From contig CAMVRM010000010.1 in assembly GCA_947169885.1 (NCBI GenBank), positions 1 to 64,000 of the forward strand: DNA of 64,000 nt, given 5' to 3'. Each line of letters starts with the position of its first letter. The stretch's first letter is position 1. The notes under the pieces were generated by a model, which saw nothing but the letters and a program-made list of their open reading frames with translations, made no database searches and was not told the DNA's origin. The position numbers and the translations under genes are program-made. Shown here piece by piece: positions 52,340-61,411 of the stretch. The DNA is from an uncultured Ruminococcus sp. (lineage in GTDB: Bacteria > Bacillota > Clostridia > Oscillospirales > Ruminococcaceae).

Positions 52340-53038
52340 ATGAAAAAGGTACTTGTTTGCGAGGACGAAGAATCTATAAGAGATTTTGTGGTGATAAACT
52401 TAAAGCGCAGCGGTTATGACGTTGTGGACGTTTGCTGCGGAGAAGATGCTATCAAGGCTTATGACAACGAGGACGGCGGCTTTGACGTTGCACTGCTGGA
52501 CATCATGATGGACGGCATGGACGGTATGCAGGTCTGCAAGAAGTTCAGAGAACGCAGTGAGACTATGGGCATCATCATGCTCTCGGCTAAGTCGCAGGAA
52601 ATGGATAAGATCTCCTCGCTCATGATGGGCGCTGACGACTATATCACAAAGCCGTTCTCTATCTCCGAACTTATCGCCCGTGTTGACGCTGTTTGCAGGC
52701 GTGTGAGCATGGTGCATTCAAAGGCTGAAACTGCATCTGTTATAACCAGCGGACCTTTCACGCTCAACTTAAAGAGCCGTACTGTTTTCAAGAACGGCAC
52801 ACAGATAGACCTGACGCAGGTAGAATACCAGATAATGGAATATTTCTTCAAGAACCAGAACACAGCGCTTGACCGTTCGAGCATACTCAACCACATCTGG
52901 GGCGAAAGCTACTACGGCGATGACAAGATAGTTGACGTTAATATCCGCCGCATACGCATGAAGATAGAAGACGAACCGTCAAGCCCCAAGTATATCCTCA
53001 CGATATGGGGCTTCGGCTACAAGTGGAGCGCTAACTGA
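52340..53038 (+). CDS. OmpR/PhoB-family response regulator
   Basis: A 232-residue regulator: receiver domain with CEDEES, phospho-acceptor Asp in VALLDIMMDGMDG, and KPFS; winged-helix DNA-binding domain ending VNIRRIRMKIEDE and IWGFGYKW. The second ATG (52340) has the better distance to AAAGGA; ATG 52331 three codons earlier is possible. The leader carries ATCTGTTATTTGTCAACT and TTATCTATGAAAGG, a variant of the TTATCT leader. It is paired with the histidine kinase 20 bases downstream. Confidence 0.92.
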   Translation: MKKVLVCEDEESIRDFVVINLKRSGYDVVDVCCGEDAIKAYDNEDGGFDVALLDIMMDGMDGMQVCKKFRERSETMGIIMLSAKSQEMDKISSLMMGADDYITKPFSISELIARVDAVCRRVSMVHSKAETASVITSGPFTLNLKSRTVFKNGTQIDLTQVEYQIMEYFFKNQNTALDRSSILNHIWGESYYGDDKIVDVNIRRIRMKIEDEPSSPKYILTIWGFGYKWSAN

Positions 53039-53058
53039 TCCGAATTATTATGGGGGTG

Positions 53059-54612
53059 TTGGTTATTCCTAAATGGAAGAAAAAGGCAAAAACCAAGACG
53101 AAAACAAGATCAAATACCGAAAAGTCGGGCAGAAATCCGTTCGGGCGGAAAAGCATCGTAACGCACTGGCAGACGACTTCAATGGGCATGGTCGTGGCAC
53201 TGCTCATAATTATCGGCGTGCTTATCGGGGCTATGCTCAGAAGCTACTACTACGGCTCGGCAAGGCAGTACCTCACAAGCCGCATGAACATCATAACGGG
53301 TTCGCTTGAAAATTATTCGGGTGATACCGCCATAAATTACTCCGCTCAGATACGTTCGATAGTCGAGGGCTACGAGGACAAGGACAAGATAGAACTTATG
53401 GCGATAAATGCCGATGACCATGTTGACATCACTTCTTCGGGATTCTCCCCGGGAGAGGGTCTGAGTTTCGAGGACTACACCGCCGCAAAAACAGCTGACG
53501 GCGGCATGGCTTACGCTATATTCAAGCTTCCCAGCGGAGAAAAGGTCATAGCCGTTACTTCAATGATCTCGCTGTCGGGCTGTGAATACAAGGCTCTGCG
53601 CATGGTCAGTTCCATGAAGAACGTTGACCACCAGCTTCTTATCATCATGCTGGGAGTTGTGCTGGTTTTCCTGCTCATAACACTGCTTATTTATCTTTCG
53701 GGAAGATTTTTCATACGCTCGATAGTTTACCCCGTAATAAGGATAGGCGAGATAGCAAGAAAGATAGCAAAGGGCGACTTCTCTGAGCGAATAGAAAAAA
53801 CCTCAGAGGACGAACTGGGCGACCTGTGTGACTCGATAAACTATATGGCGCAGGAGCTTTCACGCACCGAGAGCATGAAGAACGAATTCATATCCTCGAT
53901 CTCGCACGAACTGCGCACTCCGCTGACAGCTATAAAAGGCTGGAGCGAAACGCTGACGGCGATAGATGACCGTGAGACTTTTGTCAAGGGTATGCGTGTC
54001 ATAACATCAGAGACTGAGCGCCTTTCGCAAATGGTGGAAGAACTGCTCGACTTCTCACGCATTCAGGACAACCGCCTGACGCTCATCATGGACAAAATAG
54101 ACATTTTAGCCGAGATAGGCGAGACTGTGCTGATCTATCAGGAACGTGCAAGAGCGTTGGGGATAACCCTTAACTACTACGAGCCGACTATACTCCCCTT
54201 TGTTTACGGCGACAAGAACAGGCTCAGACAGGTGTTTATCAACATCGTTGACAATGCTATCAAGTATTCCGACAAGGGCGACACCGTTTCGGTCGAAGCT
54301 TACGAGGAAAACGGCGACATCTGCATACTTGTTTCGGATACGGGCATCGGCATAAAGAAAGAAGACCTGCCGAAAGTCAAGACAAAGTTCTTTAAGGCTA
54401 ACCATACAAGACGCGGTTCGGGCATAGGACTTGCAGTTGCAAACGAGATAATCACACGGCACAACGGAACGCTTGCGATAAACAGCGAGGAGGGCGTTGG
54501 AACAACTGTTCTTATCACGATCCCTGCGATAAAAGACGGCAAACAGCCCACTGAGAACAAGCCGACTGTTGAGGCTCAGTTAATATCCTCAGACAGAAAA
54601 AAGACAGAATAG
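53059..54612 (+). CDS. Sensor histidine kinase (PhoR/ResE type)
   Basis: A 517-residue kinase. A basic, Lys-rich N-terminus precedes a membrane helix (about 40-60), an extracytoplasmic region of about 115 residues, a second helix (about 190-215), a HAMP domain, the H box SSISHELRTPLTAIKGW, the N box FINIVDNAIKYS, and G boxes DTGIGI and GSGIGLAVANEI. TTG 53059 directly follows the GGGGGTG leader; ATG 53050 is inside that leader. The C-terminal 30 residues are a charged tail. Works with the regulator just upstream. Confidence 0.92.
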   Translation: MVIPKWKKKAKTKTKTRSNTEKSGRNPFGRKSIVTHWQTTSMGMVVALLIIIGVLIGAMLRSYYYGSARQYLTSRMNIITGSLENYSGDTAINYSAQIRSIVEGYEDKDKIELMAINADDHVDITSSGFSPGEGLSFEDYTAAKTADGGMAYAIFKLPSGEKVIAVTSMISLSGCEYKALRMVSSMKNVDHQLLIIMLGVVLVFLLITLLIYLSGRFFIRSIVYPVIRIGEIARKIAKGDFSERIEKTSEDELGDLCDSINYMAQELSRTESMKNEFISSISHELRTPLTAIKGWSETLTAIDDRETFVKGMRVITSETERLSQMVEELLDFSRIQDNRLTLIMDKIDILAEIGETVLIYQERARALGITLNYYEPTILPFVYGDKNRLRQVFINIVDNAIKYSDKGDTVSVEAYEENGDICILVSDTGIGIKKEDLPKVKTKFFKANHTRRGSGIGLAVANEIITRHNGTLAINSEEGVGTTVLITIPAIKDGKQPTENKPTVEAQLISSDRKKTE

Positions 54613-54640
54613 AACAAACGGACAAAACGGAGGACAACAA

Positions 54641-55195
54641 ATGAAAATAATCATGAAAAGCAACAAGTCAGCCGCAAAGCTTGTGGTCATTATCGTTTCG
54701 ATACCGATGTTTCTTACGGGAGCGGTGTTCCTCACGATAGGGATAGTCATGAACAGGGCTGACAAGGCACTTGACAAACGCTGTACCGAGACAGTCACTG
54801 CCGAAGTCACAGAACTTGACTCAGAGACAGGTTCCTATCAGACAGGCAGGCGAGGTCACAGGCGAACAAAAACATACACGACATATGCGCCCAGATTTTC
54901 TTACACAATAGACGGCAGAGAATATAACACTCTGTTCAGCAGATATAGTTCTCCGCCTGAGTTTGAAGTGGGCGAACAGACCGAGATACGCTATGACCCC
55001 GATGAGCCGACTGTGATATACGTTGAGTCATCAAAGTCGATGCGCACCATGAGCATCATATTCATAATAATCGGTTCGGCGGCTCTTGCAGTCGGCGTGA
55101 TACTTGTCATCGCCGGTATCGCAGTATCCCGAAAGAAGCCTGCCGATGAAATGCAGCAGTATTACAGCGGCAATGACAATTACAGCAATTTCTGA
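54641..55195 (+). CDS. DUF3592 membrane protein, paralogue 2
   Basis: A 184-residue protein with two helices (about 15-37 and 135-160) around a beta-rich extracytoplasmic domain (TVTAEVTELDSE...FSYTIDGREYNTLF...IRYDPDEPTVIYV). Same layout as the protein at 47857-48297. GGAGG precedes the ATG. It follows the histidine kinase by 28 bases and precedes the peroxiredoxin by 18, so it may be in that operon. Confidence 0.75.
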   Translation: MKIIMKSNKSAAKLVVIIVSIPMFLTGAVFLTIGIVMNRADKALDKRCTETVTAEVTELDSETGSYQTGRRGHRRTKTYTTYAPRFSYTIDGREYNTLFSRYSSPPEFEVGEQTEIRYDPDEPTVIYVESSKSMRTMSIIFIIIGSAALAVGVILVIAGIAVSRKKPADEMQQYYSGNDNYSNF

Positions 55196-55213
55196 CGAAA
55201 GGAGCAAAAGACC

Positions 55214-55675
55214 ATGCTCGAAAAAGGCATCACCGCCCCCGACTTCACACTTCATGACAAGGACGGAAATGAAGTCACCCTGTCGCAGTTTCGGGGCAAA
55301 AAGGTAGTTCTCTACTTTTATCCGAGGGACAACACTCCCGGCTGTACAAGGCAGGCGTGCGCATTTGCGGCGGCATATAAGGACTTCAAGACGCTTGACG
55401 TTGTGGTGATAGGCGTGAGCAAGGACAGCGAAGCCTCACACAGAAAATTCGCAGAAAAGCACGGACTTCCGTTCATTCTGCTCTCCGACCCCGAACTCAC
55501 TGCTATCAAAGCATATGACGTATGGCAGGAGAAAAAGAACTACGGAAAGGTGAGCATGGGCGTTGTCCGTTCGACCTACATCATAGACGAAAACGGCATG
55601 ATAGAAGCAGTTATGCCGAAAGTAAAACCCGACACTAACGCACAGGAAATACTTAAACAGATAAGAAACAAATAA
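55214..55675 (+). CDS. bcp: Bcp-type thiol peroxidase (peroxiredoxin)
   Basis: A 153-residue enzyme that reduces hydrogen peroxide and organic hydroperoxides. The TPGCTRQAC motif gives the peroxidatic Cys and, five residues on, the resolving Cys of the Bcp/PrxQ class. GVSKDSEASHRKF and the final DTNAQEILKQIRN are typical. AAAGGAG precedes the ATG. Confidence 0.96.
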   Translation: MLEKGITAPDFTLHDKDGNEVTLSQFRGKKVVLYFYPRDNTPGCTRQACAFAAAYKDFKTLDVVVIGVSKDSEASHRKFAEKHGLPFILLSDPELTAIKAYDVWQEKKNYGKVSMGVVRSTYIIDENGMIEAVMPKVKPDTNAQEILKQIRNK

Positions 55676-55726
55676 GATAAGTAGCGCCTAAGGCATGATC
55701 CTAAAACCGTTCAACTCTTTTATATC

Positions 55727-55793
55727 CGTCCGCAAAGCGGACACCATATCTGTTATCTGTTAACTGTTATCTGAAAAAGAGTGGTGAGTTGTT
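55727..55793 (+). repeat. GTCCGC hairpin plus TTATCT leader before cheR
   Basis: CCGTCCGCAAAGCGGAC (hairpin) is followed by ATATCTGTTATCT, GTTAACT, GTTATCTG and then AAAGAGTGGTGAG just before the GTG start of cheR. The hairpin plus repeat pair is the inverse of that at 2822-2911. Confidence 0.8.
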
Positions 55794-56633
55794 GTGACAT
55801 CGTTTTTTCCACAGCGCCTCGAACCGATGAAGGACGAGGATTTTTTCAGGCTCACAAGCTGTATAAAGCAAAGATACGGGCTGAATCTCGGTGATAAGAA
55901 AACGCTTGTCGAGAGTCGGCTTTATAACTATGTCCTCGACAGGGGGTTCACCTCTTTTGCGGACTTTGTTTCAACTGCGCTTGCGGCTGACAACGAACTT
56001 GAAATGGCAAACATCATCAACCGACTGACAACTAATTATACCTACTTCATGCGTGAACAGGAACACTTTGACCACTTTACAAAAGTATTCCTGCCGAACG
56101 CCGAACAGACGATAGATCGGAATGAACTTTGCATATGGAGCGCAGGCTGTTCTTTCGGGCATGAGGCTTATACTTTTGCCTGCTGTATGGAGGACTACTT
56201 CGAGGACAAAAATAACAGCTGGGACAGGCGCATACTTGCTACCGATATTTCCCACAACGCCCTCCTTACAGCCAAACAGGGCAGCTACGGTGCAGCAACG
56301 CTTGATTCACTCCCCAGAGCATGGAAGAAAAAATACTTCACCGAGAAAAACGGCATCTATACCGTTAATGAAAGACTTCGCTCGCAGGTGCTTTTCAAGT
56401 GCCACAACCTTATGGAGAATATCAGCTTCAAGAAAAAATTCGACCTGATAATCTGCCGAAACGTTATGATCTATTTTGACAGAGAGACTGTGCGTGACCT
56501 TATCAGGCGGTTCTATGACGCTACGAATGACGGCGGTTATCTCTATATCGGACACGCCGAAACGCTCCCCGAGGGCAGTCCCTATGTACGTGAACGGGCG
56601 GCTGTTTACCGAAAAATGTTAAGGAGGGAATGA
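55794..56633 (+). CDS. cheR: Chemoreceptor methyltransferase
   Basis: SAM-dependent methyltransferase that methylates glutamates on chemoreceptors. The 279-residue protein has the N-terminal helical domain (FRLTSCIKQRYGLNL), NRLTTNYTYFMREQEHF, the SAM-binding IWSAGCSFGHEAYTFA and LATDIS, and RNVMIYFD and GGYLYIGHAET. Start is GTG 55794. It is followed at once by cheB and cheW, but no cheA, cheY or receptor gene is present in the window. Confidence 0.95.
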   Translation: MTSFFPQRLEPMKDEDFFRLTSCIKQRYGLNLGDKKTLVESRLYNYVLDRGFTSFADFVSTALAADNELEMANIINRLTTNYTYFMREQEHFDHFTKVFLPNAEQTIDRNELCIWSAGCSFGHEAYTFACCMEDYFEDKNNSWDRRILATDISHNALLTAKQGSYGAATLDSLPRAWKKKYFTEKNGIYTVNERLRSQVLFKCHNLMENISFKKKFDLIICRNVMIYFDRETVRDLIRRFYDATNDGGYLYIGHAETLPEGSPYVRERAAVYRKMLRRE

Positions 56634-56635
56634 AA

Positions 56636-57652
56636 ATGAAAAAACGCATACTTATCGTTGATGACTCCCCTCTTTACACCGAACTTGTGAAAAACATCGT
56701 GAACGGATTGCAGGGCTTCGAGATATGCGCAACGGCAGGCGACCCTTATGAAGCTGTTGCGGCAATCGAAAAACTCAAACCTGATATGCTCATATTAGAC
56801 GTTGAACTGCCTGTGCTGGGCGGCGCAAAGTTCCTCAGAAAGCTTATCCCTCAGTACGCCATTCCCGTTATCGCCTGCACCACTCACAAGGGCATGGCGG
56901 CAACTATGCTTGCGGCAGGAGCGGCTGATTTTGTACTGAAACCCAACGGAAGCGCTCTCGAAGAATTTCGTGCGGCACTGGGTTCTGCACTCGCAAACGC
57001 CGCAAATCTGCGTGAGATAACCTGCGAGGGCAAAGTCTACAAACTTCGCCGCACCGCCGAAAGACCGACAGCGGTTGACAGGAGGCTGATACTCATAGGC
57101 GGTTCAGCAGGAAGTACTGATGCGCTCCCCGTTCTGCTCAAAGGCTTTGACAGCTCCATGCCGCCGACTGCCGTGACACTTCATCTTCCCCCGGGGTATA
57201 CTCAGCTTTTTGTTGAACGGCTCAAAAAGGAATCCAAACTCAACGTTCAGCGTGCAGAAGACGGAATATCACTCGAAACGGGAATGATCGTCATAGCAGA
57301 GGGCGCAAAACACATGAGGATAACTCAAAGCACCTCGGGTTATGTTATCCGTTCGGCTGAGGGTGAAAAGATCTCGGGTCACTGTCCCTCGGTGGACGTA
57401 CTGTTTTCTTCGGCGGCAGAACTCAAAGCCGACCGAATGATCGCCGTTATGCTCACGGGAATGGGCTATGACGGCGCTGACGGTATGCTCAAACTTCGGC
57501 AGGCAGGCGCTTACACCATAGGACAGGACGAAAAAACTTCAATGGTATACGGAATGCCGAGAGCCGCATTTGAAGCAGGCGCAGTCGCCAAACAGTGCGG
57601 ACTTGGGAGCATATCTTTCAACATTCGCAAAAAGCTTATGGAGTGGAAATAA
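56636..57652 (+). CDS. cheB: Chemotaxis response regulator / methylesterase
   Basis: Demethylates or deamidates chemoreceptors. The receiver domain (about 1-115) has VDDSPLY, Asp in LILDVELPVLGG and KPNG. The esterase domain has the catalytic Ser in GGSAGSTDAL, His in LHLPPGYTQLF and the VMLTGMGYDGADG loop with the catalytic Asp. ATG 56636 has GGAGGG seven bases upstream; ATG 56630 overlaps the cheR stop. cheW follows with no gap (TAAATG). Confidence 0.95.
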   Translation: MKKRILIVDDSPLYTELVKNIVNGLQGFEICATAGDPYEAVAAIEKLKPDMLILDVELPVLGGAKFLRKLIPQYAIPVIACTTHKGMAATMLAAGAADFVLKPNGSALEEFRAALGSALANAANLREITCEGKVYKLRRTAERPTAVDRRLILIGGSAGSTDALPVLLKGFDSSMPPTAVTLHLPPGYTQLFVERLKKESKLNVQRAEDGISLETGMIVIAEGAKHMRITQSTSGYVIRSAEGEKISGHCPSVDVLFSSAAELKADRMIAVMLTGMGYDGADGMLKLRQAGAYTIGQDEKTSMVYGMPRAAFEAGAVAKQCGLGSISFNIRKKLMEWK

Positions 57653-58090
57653 ATGAAAAGCTATCTTACATTCAAAACGGCAGGCGTTGACTTTGCCTGC
57701 GATTTCGATGACGTGATACGTATTGAAGCGGCTGACGGAAAGGCTGTTACGGCTGCGCCCTCTTTCCCCGATTATATGCCCGGAACATATGTTTCCGAGG
57801 GTGAAGCTATCCCGATAATCGACACTTCAAGGCGTTTCGGGCTGGGTGGCGGCGTTAAAGGGGCTTACAGCTGTTTTATAGTCGCAAAGCTTACCGAGGG
57901 GCTGGAAGGCAGATATGAAAAATGTGCGGCACTCGTTGATGAAGTTTGCGGTTCGGTACGGCTGGAAAGCGAACTTGCTCCGCCGCCTGCTGTAAACTCC
58001 GAAAGCTTTGCAAGATACGTTTCGGGAATGTTCGTTTCTGACGGAAAAACCTACTACGTTATTACACCGCAGCTTTTATGCGGAGAATGA
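57653..58090 (+). CDS. cheW: CheW coupling protein
   Basis: A 145-residue SH3-like protein that links receptors to the CheA kinase. Visible are FKTAGVDFACDFDDVIRI, PGTYVSEGEAIPIIDTSRRFG, the ALVDEVCGSVRL strand and SGMFVSDGKTYYVI. It directly abuts cheB. In the absence of nearby cheA the partner kinase must be encoded elsewhere, or the module serves a non-flagellar pathway. Confidence 0.92.
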   Translation: MKSYLTFKTAGVDFACDFDDVIRIEAADGKAVTAAPSFPDYMPGTYVSEGEAIPIIDTSRRFGLGGGVKGAYSCFIVAKLTEGLEGRYEKCAALVDEVCGSVRLESELAPPPAVNSESFARYVSGMFVSDGKTYYVITPQLLCGE

Positions 58091-58094
58091 TAGT

Positions 58095-58165
58095 TTAAAT
58101 AAGAGATAAGAATGAAGAAATAAGAAAGTTTTTAAAGCGCTCTGTATTTCTAATTTCTTATTTAT
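58095..58165. repeat. TTATCT-type remnant with 10-bp inverted repeat
   Basis: AAGAGATAAG is followed by AAATAAGAAA (58118-58127), which pairs with TTTCTTATTT (58154-58163). It lies between cheW and ispE and could act as a weak terminator. Confidence 0.55.
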
Positions 58166-58186
58166 AAAAATACGAGGATATAAAAA

Positions 58187-59038
58187 ATGCAGACTTTGAC
58201 CGAAAAGGCTTACGCCAAACTGAATCTTTACCTTGATATTACGGGGAAAAGGGCTGACGGCTACCACGACTTAAAGACCGTTATGCAGACGATAGACCTG
58301 TGCGACACGCTGGAATTCTCACTCACGGACGGTGTAGGCATCGGGCTTTCATGTGACCGTGAGGACGTTCCCTGCGATGACAGCAACCTCATCTGCAAGG
58401 GCATACTTGCGGTGCTGAGTTACGCCTATTTCCAGCCCGATTGCAGGATAGACGTTAAACTCACAAAGAAGATACCCTCGCAGGCAGGCATGGGCGGCGG
58501 AAGTGCCGACTGTGCGGCGGCGATACGAGCCATGAACAAGCTGTTCCACCTTGACATGAGCGCTGACGAGATGCGTGAAGTCGGGGCGATGTGCGGTGCG
58601 GACGTGCCTTTTCTCATTGAGGGCGGTACAGCGCTTTGTGAGGGCATCGGCGAGAAGCTGACACCGCTTGAACCGCTGAACGGTGTATATTTTGCGGTCG
58701 TGAAGCCGAATGACGCTATCAGCACTCCGCAGGCGTATAAGCTGTTTGACGATAAAGGCACACCGAACGCAGGCGACTATGAACGTTTCGGGACTGCACT
58801 GAAAAGCGGCGAAAGTGCGAAGCTGGGCAAGGCACTGTATAATGCGTTTACCGATACCTGCGGACTGACATCTGTTGAGTCGGCGATAGCCAAACTGCGA
58901 AAGTACGGTGCGTTGGGTGCTGAGATGACGGGAAGCGGTTCGGCGTGTTTCGGCATTTTTAACAGTGAGGAAAAAGCGAGAAAAGCGGTAGAAATGTGTG
59001 ATATGCCGTTCGGAGGAATATACTTAAATAAGCAATAA
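58187..59038 (+). CDS. ispE: 4-diphosphocytidyl-2-C-methyl-D-erythritol kinase
   Basis: GHMP kinase of the MEP pathway for isoprenoid precursors. The 283-residue protein starts with KAYAKLNLYLDITGKRADGYH and has the ATP-binding IPSQAGMGGGSADCAAAI, the PFLIEGGTALCEGIGE loop and the C-terminal EMTGSGSACFGIF. The 3' end is directly followed by a long non-coding repeat element. Confidence 0.96.
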   Translation: MQTLTEKAYAKLNLYLDITGKRADGYHDLKTVMQTIDLCDTLEFSLTDGVGIGLSCDREDVPCDDSNLICKGILAVLSYAYFQPDCRIDVKLTKKIPSQAGMGGGSADCAAAIRAMNKLFHLDMSADEMREVGAMCGADVPFLIEGGTALCEGIGEKLTPLEPLNGVYFAVVKPNDAISTPQAYKLFDDKGTPNAGDYERFGTALKSGESAKLGKALYNAFTDTCGLTSVESAIAKLRKYGALGAEMTGSGSACFGIFNSEEKARKAVEMCDMPFGGIYLNKQ

Positions 59039-59345
59039 GAACCTGTCTTAACTGTTTTTCATCAAGTTTGGAGATGCGCCGTGATCGTGACACTGAAAAG
59101 GGATATTCTGCACATACATAATATAGGGGCGACTGACTAAAAGGGCGTGTAGGCGTGTAAACTGCGTAAATACGTTGTTTTGGACGTGTACCTATGCCGT
59201 GTAAAGTGTCTGACGGCGTGTAGTTTACACGCCATTTCTGCGGTCACACGCCTGACCTACACGGCAAAAAGCTCGCAATTGCGTGCTTTACACGCCTACA
59301 CGCCTTAAAAGCAACTTGCTTTATATTTTACAGTGATACTCTTGA
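59039..59345. repeat. ACACGCC module, copy 1, with 18-bp inverted arms
   Basis: Starts AGAACCTGTCTTAACTG as at 31739. GGCGTGTAGGCGTGTAAA (59144-59161) pairs perfectly with TTTACACGCCTACACGCC (59287-59304). Inside lies a perfect palindromic hairpin GGCGTGTAGTTTACACGCC (59215-59233). The arm sequence differs from the 32-kb copy (GGCGTCTTGGCGTCT) in three matched positions on each side, so base pairing is kept. Confidence 0.8.
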
Positions 59346-59479
59346 ACCCTCGGACATTCCTGCTCCCACTCGGAATATTGAGATCATACTTGATATGCCG
59401 TTTCATTCTGCCTGAACCATGAAATAAAAGTATCATGTTTCAAGGCAGTCAGAGCGTTATCCTCACACAATTTATAATA

Positions 59480-59755
59480 GCGGTGAAAGTCAACTGTTTT
59501 TCATTCATCAAGTTTGGAGATGCGCCACAATCATGACACTGAAATCATGACATTGAAAAGGGATATAGTCGCCCTACTTGAAATCAAGTATATACAAAAT
59601 CATGACACTGAAAAGGGATATTCTGCACATACATAATATAAGGGTGACTGACAAAAATGGCGTGTAGGCGTGTAAACTGCGTAAATACGTTGTTTTTGGC
59701 GTGTACCTATGGCGTGTATCGGCTTGTATGGCGTGTAGTTTACACGCCTTAATAA
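59480..59755. repeat. ACACGCC module, copy 2
   Basis: Shares AAGTTTGGAGATGCGCC, AAAAGGGATATTCTGCACAT, and the GGCGTGTAGGCGTGTAA arm with copy 1, but ends at the inner palindrome GGCGTGTAGTTTACACGCC (about 59730-59748) and lacks the far arm. A partial internal duplication (TCATGACACTGAAAAGGGATA) is visible. The 59039-59854 gap holds no coding frame. Confidence 0.75.
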
Positions 59756-59854
59756 CCACTCGACTTAAACCAAAACAAACTGAAAAAAGAACTACAAATG
59801 TCCGAACAGGACATTTCGCAAAACACAACAAACAAAAAGACAAGGAGGCAAAAA

Positions 59855-61411
59855 ATGGCATACAAGTGCAAGACGTGCGGTTATGTGTTCAAGAAGTCGG
59901 ATTCCGACCTCTGCCCCGAATGCTTTACCGCCCGTGATGATATTGACTGTTTCAGCTTCGGTGAACAGCATAACCACTTCAAGGACACTTCCGACGAAAA
60001 GGACAGCTTTATCGCTGAACAGCTGCGTCAGGAGACTTCCGCTACTCCCGAAGAACTGGGCGAAAAGTTCAGAGATATGACCGACAGCTTCAAACGGAGC
60101 TTTTCTCAGGATACACCGCCGAATACTTATCAAAAGGCAAGCACGCCGCCCCCTGCTCAGCCGCAGAACAAAGTCCCCGACTTAGGCAGTTACAAAACTT
60201 CCAACAGTTCCGCAAACTACACGCAGTACCGAACAGGGAGCAGATACTTCACCAGCGCAGATCAGATGCACCGCTCTGACGGCTCACGCCCTGCGGTCAA
60301 ACTGCCTAAATTGTTTGCAGTCGTCTTTGTGCTTATGTTCCTGATGCCGTTTCTTATAACGTCCATTGTCACGATCTCGAACTTAAAGAATACCGTCAAA
60401 GACAAAATGGACAAATCCAACGCCGCAGAGTTCGGAGATATAAGCCTGCCCGATATGTCAGAGGAGGAAGAACCGCTCTTAACAGACGAAAATGACGGCA
60501 CACTTCATTTTGCTTCGCAAGACCCCTTAGATGAGGAGATATACCTAACGATAAGCAATATTGAATGCGCCGATACGTTCAATAATCCCGAGGACACTCG
60601 CTCTATCGCTGAGTTTTTCGGTTATCAGATGTCGGAAGAAACTTTGCAGAAAGAGTTCAAGCTTCTTTTCTGCACTGTTACGCTCGACACTGAGGGATAC
60701 CTTATTAATAATGCAGACTTTATGAGTACCGACAGCGAAAATGCAGTTTACTGCGAATCGAAAGAAGCTTACTCCGATACTTACATCGACCAGTTCCCCC
60801 TGCTCGTCACGGAGGACTTCGGCGAATATCTGCTCGTTCTTGACACCATAAACGAGGACGGCAGCGAGGAAGAACGCCACGTTTTTAACTGCTATCTCGA
60901 CTTTTCACAGCTGATGACACTTGCAGGCGTTGAGGGCTACTCTTACGATGCTGAAAACGAAAACGGCGCTGACGGCGCTTCTTTTGACTATAACTATGGG
61001 CGTGAGCCGTTCCCAACTTCCCTAAAAGACGCTGACGGCAGAAACGTTCAGCTGAAATTCACAGGCAATTCCGCCGAAATGGTCAAGACTTCCCCCGAAA
61101 ATGAACTTATCACACTTTTCGATAACTCGCTTTCCGATGACACATGGGGACTTTATGAAGTGAAACTCGTCTACGCCGACCAGAGCCACGCCGACATAAA
61201 CTGCCGCTGTAAGTCTGTTTCGCTTCTCGGCTACGATACTAACGGCATATGCGTTTATACTTTCAGAGAGGAACTTAGCGGCGACCTGCCCGAACTTCCC
61301 ATGGCTAAACTTGTCCAGTATTACAGCTGTACCATTGAATATGCTGAACCTGACGGCAGTATCGTTCAGGCAGTGTTCGATATTACCGCATCGGAGCTTT
61401 ATAACTCATGA
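59855..61411 (+). CDS. Zinc-ribbon membrane protein of unknown function
   Basis: A 518-residue protein. The first 25 residues form a rubredoxin-like knuckle (CKTCGYVF...LCPECF). A polar, proline-rich linker follows to about 145. A single membrane helix (LFAVVFVLMFLMPFLITSIV, about 150-172) leads to a large extracytoplasmic domain rich in Asp and Glu. The plan resembles other zinc-ribbon plus helix proteins of Clostridia, but I do not recognise the family. AAGGAGG precedes ATG 59855; the next gene overlaps its stop by four bases. Confidence 0.78.
   Translation: MAYKCKTCGYVFKKSDSDLCPECFTARDDIDCFSFGEQHNHFKDTSDEKDSFIAEQLRQETSATPEELGEKFRDMTDSFKRSFSQDTPPNTYQKASTPPPAQPQNKVPDLGSYKTSNSSANYTQYRTGSRYFTSADQMHRSDGSRPAVKLPKLFAVVFVLMFLMPFLITSIVTISNLKNTVKDKMDKSNAAEFGDISLPDMSEEEEPLLTDENDGTLHFASQDPLDEEIYLTISNIECADTFNNPEDTRSIAEFFGYQMSEETLQKEFKLLFCTVTLDTEGYLINNADFMSTDSENAVYCESKEAYSDTYIDQFPLLVTEDFGEYLLVLDTINEDGSEEERHVFNCYLDFSQLMTLAGVEGYSYDAENENGADGASFDYNYGREPFPTSLKDADGRNVQLKFTGNSAEMVKTSPENELITLFDNSLSDDTWGLYEVKLVYADQSHADINCRCKSVSLLGYDTNGICVYTFREELSGDLPELPMAKLVQYYSCTIEYAEPDGSIVQAVFDITASELYNS

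Noticed and set aside
59039..59854. Small protein genes inside the non-coding repeat block
   Set aside because: The frames found are short, overlap the inverted repeats and lack ribosome-binding sites.
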